DNA of 64,000 bases. It comes from Rhizobium sp. Root483D2 (lineage in GTDB: Bacteria; Pseudomonadota; Alphaproteobacteria; Rhizobiales; Rhizobiaceae). This document shows, piece after piece, positions 18,735 through 28,035 of this stretch. Within the stretch, counting starts at the first letter, position 1. Each line of letters begins with the position of its first letter. The position numbers and the translations under genes were made by a program. The notes under the pieces were generated by a model. It saw only the letters and a program-made list of their open reading frames with translations, did no database searches and was not told where the DNA came from. Location of the stretch: positions 62,001 to 126,000 of the forward strand of contig NZ_LMFB01000039.1 of assembly GCF_001426685.1 (NCBI RefSeq), in the 5' to 3' direction.

Positions 18735-19067
18735 GTGCACAGCGATGACAAACGATTTAAGCGCGTTCTTTCGAAGGGTGAAAACGAGATCGACGAATAC
18801 TTCGCAGAATTGAAGAGCGAGGCCTTAAATACTGGCCATGTCTCTCAACCGGTTCAAGGCAAGATTGGCCTCTCCGATATTGAAGAGATTCGCCGGCTGA
18901 TAGCTTCCGTCGCCCGGCTTCGAGAAATAGTCTCGGGTAAGCCCGCGATCTCCTTGCACGCGAACCAGAAGCACAATTCTGTCAAATCGCTCACTGGCTT
19001 CACAGGAAAGATTGGAGTGTTTATTGTTTTCGGTCTTATAGCCCGACGTCTTCTGCGATATAGGTAA
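18735..19067 (+). CDS. Hypothetical protein with a C-terminal membrane helix
   Basis: This is 110 residues from a GTG start preceded by GGAG. The N-terminal 80 residues are charged and helical. One hydrophobic stretch, GVFIVFGLIARRLLRYR, ends the protein, which would place it as a tail-anchored inner-membrane protein. I do not recognise a family. The gene follows the 62-residue protein by about 100 bases in the same direction. Confidence 0.45.
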   Translation: MHSDDKRFKRVLSKGENEIDEYFAELKSEALNTGHVSQPVQGKIGLSDIEEIRRLIASVARLREIVSGKPAISLHANQKHNSVKSLTGFTGKIGVFIVFGLIARRLLRYR

Positions 19068-19191
19068 ACTTGAATTTTTGAAAAGCGAGAATGAATGCCG
19101 CAGGACCAACTGCAGCCAATAGATTAATTTTTCCTCCAGTCTTGCCAACAAACAGTTCCACGGCGAAAGAGGCCAACGCGTTCGAAAGAGT

Positions 19192-20019
19192 TCAGTGCTG
19201 GTCAACCGAATACGCACGAGCCGCGATCTTTTCGTAGTTATCCCATATTACTCGACGTCCCCCGACTAGGCTAGCCGCAATCCGTAAGAGCGCCGTCAGA
19301 TGCTCCTTCCCTCCGTAGCCAACGATCGGCGCTACAGGCTTCATTGGAGTATTCAAAATCCCCGGAATCAGGTGCCGCAGTTCAGCGAAGTTGGCAAAGT
19401 GTTCGTCATTTTGCCCGTCTAAGAGCAGAGTTTCGGTTGGGGCACCCTGAGCAAGGATTACCTGATGACCATCGAGTAAAATATGGAAGTATTCAATGGT
19501 CGTTATGCCCTCCGGAAGAGCGGGAGCGATGGACACCCCATTAACGAGGTCCATCACCCGGATCAAAACCCCGTCAACGAGCAAAGCATGCCCCGGCGAC
19601 AAATAGAGGTCGCAATGAGGGACTTGTCCGTCCAAGGCATGCCGTCGGACCCGAATTGGCATTACGGTTTCGGTCGCAGGGTAACGGGTTGGCTTGTAGG
19701 TCCGACGACCAATCCACCGGATGGGCATCGCATCCCCAGTCACCGTCGTTAGCATGTCGCCGATGGCAAGCTCTTCGACATTTACCTCGCCGGTCGGCGT
19801 GGAGAGGGTGGTCCCGCGCAGAAAGCAATTTGACCCGTGTTGTCCTTTTCCCCCACGCTTGCCCCAGTTTCTCCCCATGCTGTGGGCGCTTGAAGCTGAT
19901 AGAATCGCACCTGCCGCACCTGTTGCTGCGGCGACCCTGGCGCCTGCGGCTGCAGCAATGCCCAAGAAATGGCGCCGTGCCAGCTGCGTTTTGAGTGAGC
20001 GATCGCGGGGAGTGGGCAT
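19192..20019 (-). CDS. Exported Hint-domain protein with a twin-arginine-like signal
   Basis: This is a 275-residue protein. The N-terminus has a twin-arginine-like signal (LARRHFLGIAAAAG) followed by an Ala-rich hydrophobic stretch. From about residue 65 a Hint (Hedgehog/intein) domain starts at Cys in NCFLRGTTL, continues with GEVNVEELAIGDML and IRWIGRR, and then shows DLYLSPGHALLVDG, the conserved His-bearing block. Bacterial Hint_2 domains can cleave or ligate their own backbone. The ATG at 20019 is used because GGAGG lies between it and an earlier in-frame ATG at 20031. No obvious extein or toxin domain follows, since the C-terminal 90 residues look like part of the Hint_2 family itself. 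Confidence 0.85.
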   Translation of the reverse strand: MPTPRDRSLKTQLARRHFLGIAAAAGARVAAATGAAGAILSASSAHSMGRNWGKRGGKGQHGSNCFLRGTTLSTPTGEVNVEELAIGDMLTTVTGDAMPIRWIGRRTYKPTRYPATETVMPIRVRRHALDGQVPHCDLYLSPGHALLVDGVLIRVMDLVNGVSIAPALPEGITTIEYFHILLDGHQVILAQGAPTETLLLDGQNDEHFANFAELRHLIPGILNTPMKPVAPIVGYGGKEHLTALLRIAASLVGGRRVIWDNYEKIAARAYSVDQH

Positions 20020-20373
20020 TTTTTCCTCCATCGTTGATGTTCGAGAACGATAGATGCCTCACCTCTGGAATTTAACCTGTTAAAAGTGCGTACGTTTATC
20101 ATCCGACTGAGCGATTCGATGACCCCTTGGGCGATATAGCAAACTCTGACATCCAAAAGGTGGCTTTAAGGGCCGGACCAAAGTCCATCCTGGACTGGCA
20201 AAGGTCCTGTGCGTCGCTCACGCAGGAATCGAGTCGTAAGTTCCTGTTTCAACCTTCGCCGGTGGATTGCACAGACACGGCGGCACTGCCACCCCAGCCA
20301 GACCCGGCGTTCTTTCGAGCGGCGGGTCATCCTGTAGGATAGAGCCGATGAGATTTCGTAAACAGCGTCACTC
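20020..20373. other. Intergenic region, no gene seen
   Basis: This is 354 bases between two minus-strand genes. No supported gene was found. It should contain the promoter of the Hint-domain gene. Confidence 0.5.
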
Positions 20374-20625
20374 TTAGGCAACGTCACCGGGCCCGTAGTA
20401 GACTTTTGTCCAGACAACAGACCATTCATCTGAGCCACCTTCATCATAGACGTAGCGGCCATCCCCGGAAAGCTCTTCGCGCCAAGGATCCATAGTCAGC
20501 CATGCCGGCGGCGCTATTCCCGGTAGCTTCAACAACTGAAGAACGTCGTGAAGCTCCGGCAGCGTGGTGACCTTTTGTAAGTCTTGCAAGCCGCTGCCTC
20601 GAATTGTCCAGGCATAATGCGTCAT
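20374..20625 (-). CDS. Hypothetical 83-residue protein
   Basis: The start at 20625 (MTHYAWTIRG) is chosen because GGAAGGA lies just upstream, inside a longer frame that begins at 20643. The protein is soluble, rich in Trp and Tyr, and ends in a Trp-rich beta-like segment (EWSVVWTKVYYG). Its composition looks coding. I do not recognise the family. Confidence 0.45.
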   Translation of the reverse strand: MTHYAWTIRGSGLQDLQKVTTLPELHDVLQLLKLPGIAPPAWLTMDPWREELSGDGRYVYDEGGSDEWSVVWTKVYYGPGDVA

Positions 20626-20857
20626 CGTGCAGTTTCCTTCCATGTCGACGCGGGAATGGAGTATTGGGCTGGCGTTGGGTGAAGAACTTCAATCGTTTCG
20701 GACATCCAAGATGCGACAGGCCAACCGCTCGCCGATTCTCTCCCTGGAGGCAACCACCTTCGCGTCCCTGTGTAAACGGTCTGGGCCTGGAAGATGCTCA
20801 CCAACGAAAATGTGATGCATGATCAAAAGACCTCCCCAACCGGCACTATGGTGTCCA

Positions 20858-21082
20858 TTAACCTCTCAACGCACACCCTCCGTCATTCAGAATACCGAGG
20901 AGGGCTCCAATCTCGAACGGGTGAAGCAAAACCCTATAGACAAGCGTAGACGCCGGAAGGTTTCGATTAGGATCTTCGAGAAGGAAGAGACAGTGACGAC
21001 GATTTTCATAGTCCCTAGCTTCGTCCAACGAGGAACTCCCAGATTTCAAGGTGTGAGCGTAAATCGTATATCCCTCGGGCAT
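20858..21082 (-). CDS. Hypothetical 74-residue protein
   Basis: The frame starts at an ATG with GAGGG 6 bases upstream and encodes a soluble protein beginning MPEGYTIYAHTLKSG. No family is recognised. An overlapping plus-strand frame of similar length exists (20819-21097), so the coding strand is not certain. The minus-strand version has the better start. Confidence 0.3.
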   Translation of the reverse strand: MPEGYTIYAHTLKSGSSSLDEARDYENRRHCLFLLEDPNRNLPASTLVYRVLLHPFEIGALLGILNDGGCALRG

Positions 21083-21488
21083 TTCAGACCCTCGTAACAA
21101 CCAGCAATTTATTCAGCGCTAGCTAGTTCGCAAGACAGGCTTCTATCGATATAGCTCTCGTAGATCATGCCGCCATCCGGCTTCGGCCCTATAACGAACC
21201 AAGACCTTTGGAACAAAATCAGAGCAAAGGTCCTACCTATGCTGCGAACAACAAGTTTTGCCTCGAAATCGGCGTGAACGACAGATGCTCTTATCGTTGC
21301 CCGAAAATCAACACAAACAGAAACCGCTTATGCCTGGGCGAGATGGAGAAGTGGTAGGGAGGACGACAACGATCTCATTAAGTTGACGATCTGAGTGATC
21401 AAATTCAGAGTATACGGTACTATAACACGCATGCCTGCGTGCTTTTAGGCGATGGACGCTAGATAGATTCGCTTTTAAGGAGTCCCAC
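21083..21488. other. Intergenic region, no gene seen
   Basis: This is about 405 bases upstream of the Gly/Asn-rich protein gene. No supported gene is seen. It probably includes that gene's promoter. Confidence 0.45.
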
Positions 21489-21920
21489 ATGACGACGGGC
21501 CGAAAAATTGTTCACCCTCAACTCGGCATTCTCTTGAGCGTATTGCTTGCGGCAACCCCCTACACAATAAAGGTTTCGGATTTTACCCCGGAGCTTGCCT
21601 CCCATTCTGTTTTTGCAAAAGATGGCAATAACGGCAATGGAAATGGCGGCGGCAATGGAAACGGTGGGGGTAACGGGAACGGCGGCGGCAATGGCAATTC
21701 TGGCGCGGGCAAAAGCGAAACTCGGGGAAACTCTCAAGGCGCAAAGGGTCAGGGTTCGCAAGGCAAGACCGGTTCTGCCGGACTATCTGTTCGCCATAGC
21801 GACGGGATCAGCGAAGTCGTGCGCGATGGCCGATATATCATGAAGGATTCGAAAGGTCGCACTATCGTGAACCGTCAGGCCACCCTCGCAGATGAGATCC
21901 GTCTGAGATTTCTGCATTAA
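21489..21920 (+). CDS. Secreted Gly/Asn-rich repeat protein
   Basis: This is 143 residues with AAGGAG 7 bases before the ATG. An N-terminal hydrophobic segment (residues about 10-25) suggests export. It is followed by a low-complexity block of repeated Asn-Gly-Gly-Gly-Asn-Gly units at residues about 47-75, a Ser/Gln/Gly-rich linker, and a compact C-terminal part (VVRDGRYIMKDSKGRTIVNR) that looks folded. A related architecture, a signal, FAKDG or YAKDG and then a Gly/Asn/Arg-rich block, occurs in the product of 28753-29424. The function is unknown. Envelope or matrix association is a guess from composition. Confidence 0.65.
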   Translation: MTTGRKIVHPQLGILLSVLLAATPYTIKVSDFTPELASHSVFAKDGNNGNGNGGGNGNGGGNGNGGGNGNSGAGKSETRGNSQGAKGQGSQGKTGSAGLSVRHSDGISEVVRDGRYIMKDSKGRTIVNRQATLADEIRLRFLH

Positions 21921-22459
21921 AAGCTGTTGGCGTGCGTCTCGAAGACATCCGGCCCTAAACGTAGGGAATTGCAGCAAGATGGATTACTGTTTGCCGCCCG
22001 CACCTTCAAGCTTTCACTGGAGAAATGCCATCAGATCCTTGATAGTGGGCGGCCCCCCCCGACGTTAGAATCCGCGTGAGTTGGTCTTTTGTCTACCGGA
22101 TAAATGACAATCAGCTGACTAACGCTCATTTATGTATTTTTATGTGTTTTAAATGTCAGCTCAAGCGAAAGTGCAGTGCTGCTAGGTCATGTCTCGTTAG
22201 AACCACTATCAACCGGGCGCTGGACTACGCGAGGACGAGCTGTGAATGGTGCATATCATTTCTCCTGGCTCAACTGAGTGCTATCGACCGGCAAAACCAC
22301 CGTTACCTGCCGTTGAGACCGTCCGGCCATGCTCGTGGAGAACACGTGAGGGTCAATCCAACCATGGCCAGAAAAACAAAGATGAAAACCCCGCTTAGTG
22401 GGGCACCGGACTTCGGCGTGTGTTGATAAGACATTTTTTGGGTCTCATTGGGGCGGGAA
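21921..22459. other. Intergenic region with a C homopolymer
   Basis: There is no supported gene. A run of eight C lies near 22053-22060. A minus-strand hairpin at its right edge ends the next transcript. Confidence 0.5.
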
Positions 22460-22490
22460 GGCAGGGCGGTACGTTGCGTATCGCCCTGCC
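22460..22490 (-). terminator. Hairpin after the 24-residue membrane peptide gene
   Basis: GGCAGGGCG at 22460-22468 pairs perfectly with CGCCCTGCC at 22482-22490, with a few more pairs inside the loop. It begins 6 bases after the stop of the minus-strand small gene. It lacks a T-run. Confidence 0.55.
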
Positions 22491-22495
22491 AAGAT

Positions 22496-22570
22496 TTACG
22501 CGAACCCGATAAACGACAGGATTGCGCCGACGATCACAATTGCTCCAATGAGCCAGATCAAACTGTTCAT
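22496..22570 (-). CDS. 24-residue single-helix membrane peptide
   Basis: The frame reads MNSLIWLIGAIVIVGAILSF and ends four residues later (IGFA). It is almost entirely a transmembrane helix. AAGGAG sits 7 bases upstream of the ATG and a strong hairpin follows the stop, so it has all the parts of a genuine independent gene despite its size. It lies 43 bases downstream of the DUF1236 gene on the same strand. Small one-helix peptides of this type are often induced by envelope stress. The function here is unknown. Confidence 0.65.
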   Translation of the reverse strand: MNSLIWLIGAIVIVGAILSFIGFA

Positions 22571-22613
22571 AGCTTCACTCCTTCAAGATGACCGTGGGGC
22601 TGGGTGGCCACAG

Positions 22614-23015
22614 TTACTGGATCACCTGGACGACGGTGCGTGTCTGCGGATCGACGATGACACGTTGCTCATTGACAATAGTGTAGGAATAGCGCGGATC
22701 TTCAGTGATCGGCATTAGAACGACCTCTTGGGGCACCGGCTTACCAACGACGATCGGTTGTTTGACCACGACCGAATTTTGTACAGGCTGCTCCTGAACA
22801 TAGGTGACTACGCGGGCTGGCGGCGGATCAATAGCCGTGCCGGCGATTGCACCGGCCACACCGCCGACTGCAGCGCCCACGGGGCCACCTACGATCGCAC
22901 CGGTGATGGCACCACCGGCGGCGCCTGTGACTGTTCCGCTTGCGTCCTCGGCGAGCACGGTGCCAGTGAGCGCGACTGTGACGAGGGTTGATACGAGAAT
23001 GAGTTTCGATTTCAT
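22614..23015 (-). CDS. DUF1236 protein with a glycine-zipper segment
   Basis: This is 133 residues. A signal peptide (MKSKLILVSTLVTVALTGTVLA) is followed by a Gly/Ala-rich glycine-zipper stretch (residues about 27-60, ITGAIVGGPVGAAVGGVAG) that may insert in or pack against membrane. The C-terminal DUF1236 unit ends in YTIVNEQRVIVDPQTRTVVQVI. The start at 23015 is used because AAGGAG precedes it. A frame opening further upstream lacks such a site. It is probably periplasmic or outer-membrane associated. Confidence 0.85.
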   Translation of the reverse strand: MKSKLILVSTLVTVALTGTVLAEDASGTVTGAAGGAITGAIVGGPVGAAVGGVAGAIAGTAIDPPPARVVTYVQEQPVQNSVVVKQPIVVGKPVPQEVVLMPITEDPRYSYTIVNEQRVIVDPQTRTVVQVIQ

Positions 23016-23328
23016 GACAGTCTCCTTTTTTCGTTTACACCAGCAAAACGCCATATTTAGAAAGCTGTTCCCGCTTAGGGCTACAGTCCGAATTCTCTGA
23101 GACGATCGGCGGAAACTGGTAGGTCTAAAGTCCTGTAGTAACACAGTAAGAGTGGCTTGCACGCCATCTTGGGGAGCACCTTCCGGCGCGTTGGACTCAA
23201 GCTCGATTGGACATAGGAGGCGACAATGGACACGAGTTTGCATGAAGTTCGATGGTTTCTAATGCCGGTCGAAGGCCTAATTTCTACGATGTTGGCAACC
23301 GGACTGTTGCAGGTTGAACCGAAGCTCT
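23016..23328. other. Intergenic region, no gene seen
   Basis: This is 313 bases between the response regulator and the DUF1236 gene. A plus-strand 64-codon frame from 23226 overlaps the regulator gene and is not supported. Confidence 0.5.
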
Positions 23329-23976
23329 CTAAACGACAGTGCGATTGCGCAGAACCATTGCGGCTTCCGTTCTATTGCTTGTCCCGAGCTTTGCGAAAAT
23401 ATGGGTCATATGCTGTTTGATGGTCTTCTCATGGACCCCAAGCCGGAGCGCTATCCGCTTGTTGCTAAGCCCTTCCGCAACTAGGTTCAGGACCTCATGT
23501 TCTCGGCTCGTCAGCTCATTGATTGGATTGGGCTGCTTTGCCAAGGCGGCCGCCGATGACATGTCAGAGAGGAGCCGAGCTGACAGAGTCGGGGAAACAT
23601 ATGTCTCTCCTGCGGCGACCGATTTAATTATGTCCGCCAGCACCCGTGATCCGACGCCCTTCAAAACATAGGCCTTCGCCCCCTTGTCTAGGGCGCTCAT
23701 GACGTCGTCGCTTGTTTCCGAGACTGTCAGCATCATTATCTTTTGCTCGGAGTTGATTTCCAGGATAGGCAGGATCGCATTCAGCCCACCTCCTGGCATC
23801 GAGATATCCATGAGCAGGATATCGGGCTTCAGGGTGGCGCAGATCTCAAGCGCGTCCTCCGTTGTTGAGCCTTCACCAAGTATTTTGAAACCTTGGATGT
23901 CCGAAAGAATCCGCATGACGCCTTCACGGAAAAGCGGGTGATCGTCGATGACTGCGATCGTAATTTCTCCCATCAT
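23329..23976 (-). CDS. LuxR/NarL-family response regulator
   Basis: This is a 215-residue two-domain regulator. The receiver domain at residues 1-120 has acidic Asp11-Asp12 (VIDDHP), the phospho-acceptor Asp in ILLMDISMPG near residue 56, Thr in MMLTVSE and Lys in YVLKG. The LuxR helix-turn-helix at about 150-210 shows LTSREHEVLNLVAEGLSNK and ALRLGVHEKTIKQHMTHIFAKL. It overlaps the stop of the upstream kinase gene by 4 bases, so the two form a co-translated two-component pair. Targets are unknown. The adjacent DUF1236 and small membrane peptide genes are natural candidates. Confidence 0.93.
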   Translation of the reverse strand: MMGEITIAVIDDHPLFREGVMRILSDIQGFKILGEGSTTEDALEICATLKPDILLMDISMPGGGLNAILPILEINSEQKIMMLTVSETSDDVMSALDKGAKAYVLKGVGSRVLADIIKSVAAGETYVSPTLSARLLSDMSSAAALAKQPNPINELTSREHEVLNLVAEGLSNKRIALRLGVHEKTIKQHMTHIFAKLGTSNRTEAAMVLRNRTVV

Positions 23977-25373
23977 GAGGGCTCCATTTCATCTAGATTT
24001 AAGGACATAAACAGCTCGGTTCCCCGTTGAGACGTCTTCAATTCAAATATTCCCCCAAGGCTTTCAACCCGTTCTCGCAGACCCGACAAGCCCAGGCTTG
24101 AATGCTTGATTTTAGTTGGGTCAAAACCCGGACCGCTATCGCCGACTGTAACCGAGACAATTCGACCGTCGTAGGTCTGGGTGACATATTGCTCAGCGCC
24201 ACCGCCGTGACGATACCCATTGTTGAGCGCCTCCTGCAAAAACCGAAACACGCAGATTTTCGCTGAGATTGAGAGCTGAGGAGACGCGGGTGATAGGGAA
24301 AGCTCGACCAGTGCGCCTGTTCGCTCAGCATGGGCTTTGAGGGCGCGTTCAACTACTTCCCGCAAATTGGCGCCTTCGATCTGCGGCAGGACGAGACCGC
24401 TGCAAATTGTGCGGATCTCCTGCATTGCGTCATCAAGACTGGATTTGATTGACGCGATCTCGCCATCTCGTGCCTTACGCGAAGTTCGAGGATTGCTGAT
24501 GGCCTCGCTGTCGACCTTCAGTGCGGCCAAGGCGACTAGCTGCGCCGGGCCATCGTGGAGTTCGGCTCCAAGGCGTCTGAGGTATCGTTCATTGAGCGCT
24601 GTTGTGCGCTGGCTTGCTCGCTGGAGCTTCGCGCTAAGCTCGCCGTTCTGCAATAGAAGTTCAGACAGTTCGCGAATTCGCTGCTTTAACGCTTTGTCTT
24701 GACTGTCAATCGTCCTACTGCCTTTAAAGACGAGGACCGACAGAATTGCGAAAAAAGACGTCGTGAATGCCACAACCGCGAGCCAGCTCTGCAGGCGGGC
24801 GTGGTTCAGACTGTGCTGAAAGTCGGTGGCGATTTCATAAAATTCGAGGACGCCGACGACTTCACCGGACCACGGCTGTAGGACCGGATTGTAAATTTCA
24901 AGCACCGGAAAGCCGCTATCACGAACAGTTTCACTGCCGACATCGTCGGAATGGTCGTACTCAGCAACCATCGTCCCAGATAGTGCCGTTTGTAGCCCAT
25001 CGCTGATCGGTAGTTTTCTTCCAATCAGAGCTTTTTCGTTTGAATAGAGAATGGTGCCGTCGGGGCGCCAAAGACGAAACGACAATAGCCGTTTCCCCAG
25101 AGTTCCCTGGCCCAAAGTCTCGTCGAGTGCTCGTTGCACCGATTCGCTGAGATCGTCGTTGGTTTGCATGTCGGGTAGGAGGGGCGCAATGACACTGTCG
25201 ACGTATAGAGCGGTCGCAGCCCCGGTGTTCCTGGTGACGGCAGCTTCAATCAGACTGGTAACGAACGCTCCAACTATGATCGTCGCCCCAAGCGACACCA
25301 AACCTCCGATGAGGAGAAATTGTTGGGCCAGACTGGGGGTATTCCAGCGGTAACGCTCCGCGAACAACCGCAT
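23973..25373 (-). CDS. HisKA_3-type sensor histidine kinase
   Basis: This is a 466-residue membrane kinase. Two transmembrane segments at about residues 18-40 and 195-218 bracket a periplasmic sensor domain. A coiled-coil linker leads to a HisKA_3 dimerisation domain with the phospho-acceptor His in RLGAELHDGPAQLVALAALK, then a HATPase domain (FLQEALNNGYRHGG, VGDSGPGFDP, SLGLSGLRERVESLGG). The ATG at 25373 is chosen because GGAG lies upstream. A TTG at 25421 would add 16 basic residues. It pairs with the LuxR-type regulator directly downstream. The stimulus is unknown. Confidence 0.92.
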   Translation of the reverse strand: MRLFAERYRWNTPSLAQQFLLIGGLVSLGATIIVGAFVTSLIEAAVTRNTGAATALYVDSVIAPLLPDMQTNDDLSESVQRALDETLGQGTLGKRLLSFRLWRPDGTILYSNEKALIGRKLPISDGLQTALSGTMVAEYDHSDDVGSETVRDSGFPVLEIYNPVLQPWSGEVVGVLEFYEIATDFQHSLNHARLQSWLAVVAFTTSFFAILSVLVFKGSRTIDSQDKALKQRIRELSELLLQNGELSAKLQRASQRTTALNERYLRRLGAELHDGPAQLVALAALKVDSEAISNPRTSRKARDGEIASIKSSLDDAMQEIRTICSGLVLPQIEGANLREVVERALKAHAERTGALVELSLSPASPQLSISAKICVFRFLQEALNNGYRHGGGAEQYVTQTYDGRIVSVTVGDSGPGFDPTKIKHSSLGLSGLRERVESLGGIFELKTSQRGTELFMSLNLDEMEPS

Positions 25374-26222
25374 GATCGATTCAGCTCCCAAACGCACTCT
25401 CTTATTCCGGCGCGCTATCAAGCGTCACAAAATAAGGCGTCGACGCTATTCGTCAATAATGCCGGACCGACAGAAAAAAATATTCGTTGCAACGTCGAAT
25501 GGGGGAATTGCTGGCGAGGCTGCCGTCCTAAACTTGTGTACCGTTTCCGCGTCGCTCCATGGAGACGATCTGAACTTTCAGCATGTTAAAGACCGTTGCA
25601 TATCTTCCAGGTCATCGCTTGTGAGCACACACCTTCCAGACTGCAATATCCGCTGACACTTTCGTGTCAGCGGGACCCGGCGCACTGCGAGCTCGATCCT
25701 TGGACTAATGTCACCGCCCGCACACGACCAAAGCCTCAGGCGCGCTGGCTGGATATCGGCCAATATACCTCGAATGGCAAGAAACCGAGGCAAGTCATGC
25801 TGATGAAAGCCGATCCATCCTGGTGCCTCTTCCTGGAGCGCTTCCATCCAGCGTCACTCGACGGGGATTTTACTGCGATCGAATTCGAACTGGCTTTTGC
25901 CATCAACATCCGGGCGGCCTTGCGACTGGTGGAAGTCTCGCCTGCTTGTCGCCGTTTTGCCGATGTCGCGATAAGCAACGCGGTCACCTATAGCTGCTTA
26001 CGCTACAGCGGAAGAAGCGCCAGGGTTCTGGCCGATGCGCAACGCCAAATCGACGAGGCGTTGTGGCGTTTCATAACTGAGCTGGGAAGTTGTAAAGTCA
26101 AAGCGAAGGCCGACCCGGAACGCACCTCTATATACTCGATCCCGATAACTAATCGCCGGCATGCCAAGCCTACGATTGTGCGACGGGGAAGCCACAACGT
26201 GTCGCGCTCGGGCGAACAGTTC
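25374..26222. other. Poorly explained region
   Basis: This is about 850 bases. A 209-codon plus-strand frame spans 25596-26225, but it has no clear ribosome-binding site and no family I recognise, and its 3' end overlaps the decayed ABC exporter gene. A near-inverted repeat, CGCTGACACTTTCGTGTCAGCG, is centred near 25660. I do not call a gene here. Confidence 0.4.
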
Positions 26223-27143
26223 TAAAACCTAACGACGCCGGTCGCCCTGCGTGCTCGTACGATGATCCGTGCCCGTAAACGCCATTCGCCGAAAGGAGCC
26301 TGGTTAGCTTCGTAGCCTTCATCGATAATGAAGACGTCGTCGCAGAACGAGATCTTGCTGCGGTGGTGGCTGATCACGATGGTCGTGCGGCGGGCTACCC
26401 TTGATCTCAGGATGTCGATGATGGCTTCTTCCGACAGGCCATCCGTGGCGTTTGTCGCTTCGTCAATACGATCTCGGGATCCGGCATCAAGCCCTTGTAA
26501 ACTTTATCTGCTGGCGCTGACCGGCCGATAGACCGGCGCCACGGTACCCGACAATCGTTACATACCCTTGCGGCGGTTCTTTCGATAAGTTCGTGCGCTC
26601 GCAGGGCCGGCAGCACGCTTTGCATCCCGGATCGAAGAGCTCTCGCGACAGGTGATCTTTCCAGAATGGTTCAATCCACCAGTTCAAGATCATGTCTGGC
26701 AAGGGCAGTCTGGCGCCGCCACTTCTTGGGGTCGATTCTGTCCAGCGGTATCCGTCAACGAGAATATGTCGCTGGTCGGGCTCAACAGCCGACACAGAAG
26801 ATTGACGATCATCATTTTCCCCGTACCAGATCGACTGATGATCGTAGTCGAGCAATCCGGACGGATGTAAAATGTGGCGGCGTGCAGTACCACCGGCTGT
26901 TCACTGAGCCGGGATATTTGAACGTTGCACCGTCAAATTTGATCTGCTGGGTAAGTCCCGGGCCGACTCTTCGCCTGCCGGCGGCGGAGGCTTGTCGGAG
27001 AGATCCAACAGCCATCGGACCTTTCTAAAGAGCCGCTCCAATCCTGCATTTGGCTCCATGACAGCTGCATGGCACGCATGTGCGGCTGCCACCGGTAGAG
27101 CAGGACGACGAAAGCGACGATGACCGAAAAGCTCACCTCCAAC
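26223..27143 (-). pseudogene. Decayed ABC exporter (membrane-ATPase fusion), 3' part
   Basis: Pieces of an ABC exporter run right to left in several frames: the last membrane helix and linker (SFSVIVAFVVLLYRWQPHMR, then LERVRWLLDL-type sequence), QIKFDGATFKYPGS, a damaged Walker A (SGTGKMMI), HILVDGYRWTE, GAGLSAGQRQQI as a degenerate signature, then DEATNATDGLSEEAIIDILR and TTIVISHHRSKISFCDDVFI as the Walker B to H-loop end. At least three frameshifts separate them. The order and content match type-I-secretion or NHLM-style exporters. The 5' side is cut by the IS at 27144. Confidence 0.85.
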
Positions 27144-27204
27144 AGAGCTGGCTCGGTTTGTCTGAACAGTTTCGGGCGTTTCGCTAAGTGGATTTCCGCC
27201 TCGA

Positions 27205-28035
27205 TTATGCCGCCACCATCATTGGTGCCAGCGCGTTGAAGTAGGCCTGATCCGGCGTCTTCCGGTCAAGGGATGAATGTGGGCGTCGGCTATTGTAAAA
27301 GGTCAGATAGCGGCGGATGCCAGCGCGGGCCTCGGACACTGTTTTATAGGCGTGGAGGTAGACTTCCTCGTATTTGATCGAACGCCAGAGCCGCTCGACA
27401 AAGACGTTGTCCCGCCACGCACCCTTGCCATCCATCGAGATGGCGATTTCCGCCTTCTTCAGCACCGTCGTGAAGTCCATCGAGGTGAACTGCGCACCCT
27501 GGTCGGTATTGAATATGTCGGGTCTGCCATAACGGGCCAGCGCTTCCTCGACTGTTTCGATGCAGAAGGCTGCCTCCATCGTGATCGACAGTCGCCACGA
27601 CAGAACCCTCCGGCTGAACCAGTCCACAACGGTGCAAAGATAGACAAATCCGCGAGCCATCGGAACATAGGTCAGGTCCATCGCCCAGACTTGGTTGGGC
27701 CTTGTGACCGCCAGTTTGCGTAGGAGATAAGGGTAAATCTTGTGCCCTGGCGCGGGTTTGGAGGTATTCGGGCGACGATAGATCGCCTCGATGCCCATCT
27801 TCTTCATCAGCGTGGCGACATGAAGCCGCCCAGTCTCCAGCCCTTCTCCCCTCAAGAGCCCTTGCAACATCCGACTTCCGGCAAATGGGTAGTCGAGATG
27901 CAACTCGTCGATCCGGCGCATCAGAGCCAAATCGCCGTCAGGCACCGGACGCGGCGAATAATAGACACTGCCACGGCTGAAGCCGAGAAGCTTCGCCTGG
28001 CGCACGACGGATAGCTTATGCTCGCGGTCGATCAT
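27205..28035 (-). CDS. IS3-family transposase, OrfB (DDE integrase)
   Basis: This is 276 residues. An HTH_21-like N-terminal part (YPFAGSRMLQGLLRGEG) is followed by the rve integrase core. The catalytic Asp lies in VWAMDLTYVPM, the second Asp in FNTDQGAQFTS and the Glu in NVFVERLWRS, with RPHSSLDRKTP near the end. All three acidic residues are present and the frame is unbroken. Its ATG overlaps the OrfA stop as ATGA, so the protein may be made by coupling or, as is usual in the family, by frameshifting into a fusion with OrfA. Confidence 0.95.
   Translation of the reverse strand: MIDREHKLSVVRQAKLLGFSRGSVYYSPRPVPDGDLALMRRIDELHLDYPFAGSRMLQGLLRGEGLETGRLHVATLMKKMGIEAIYRRPNTSKPAPGHKIYPYLLRKLAVTRPNQVWAMDLTYVPMARGFVYLCTVVDWFSRRVLSWRLSITMEAAFCIETVEEALARYGRPDIFNTDQGAQFTSMDFTTVLKKAEIAISMDGKGAWRDNVFVERLWRSIKYEEVYLHAYKTVSEARAGIRRYLTFYNSRRPHSSLDRKTPDQAYFNALAPMMVAA

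Noticed and set aside
21635..21705. Short direct repeats that resemble a CRISPR or tandem array
   Set aside because: They are codon-level repeats of Asn-Gly units inside a coding frame, without spacers.
25596..26225. 209-codon plus-strand frame
   Set aside because: No ribosome-binding site or recognised family. It overlaps the decayed exporter, and coding status is unproven.
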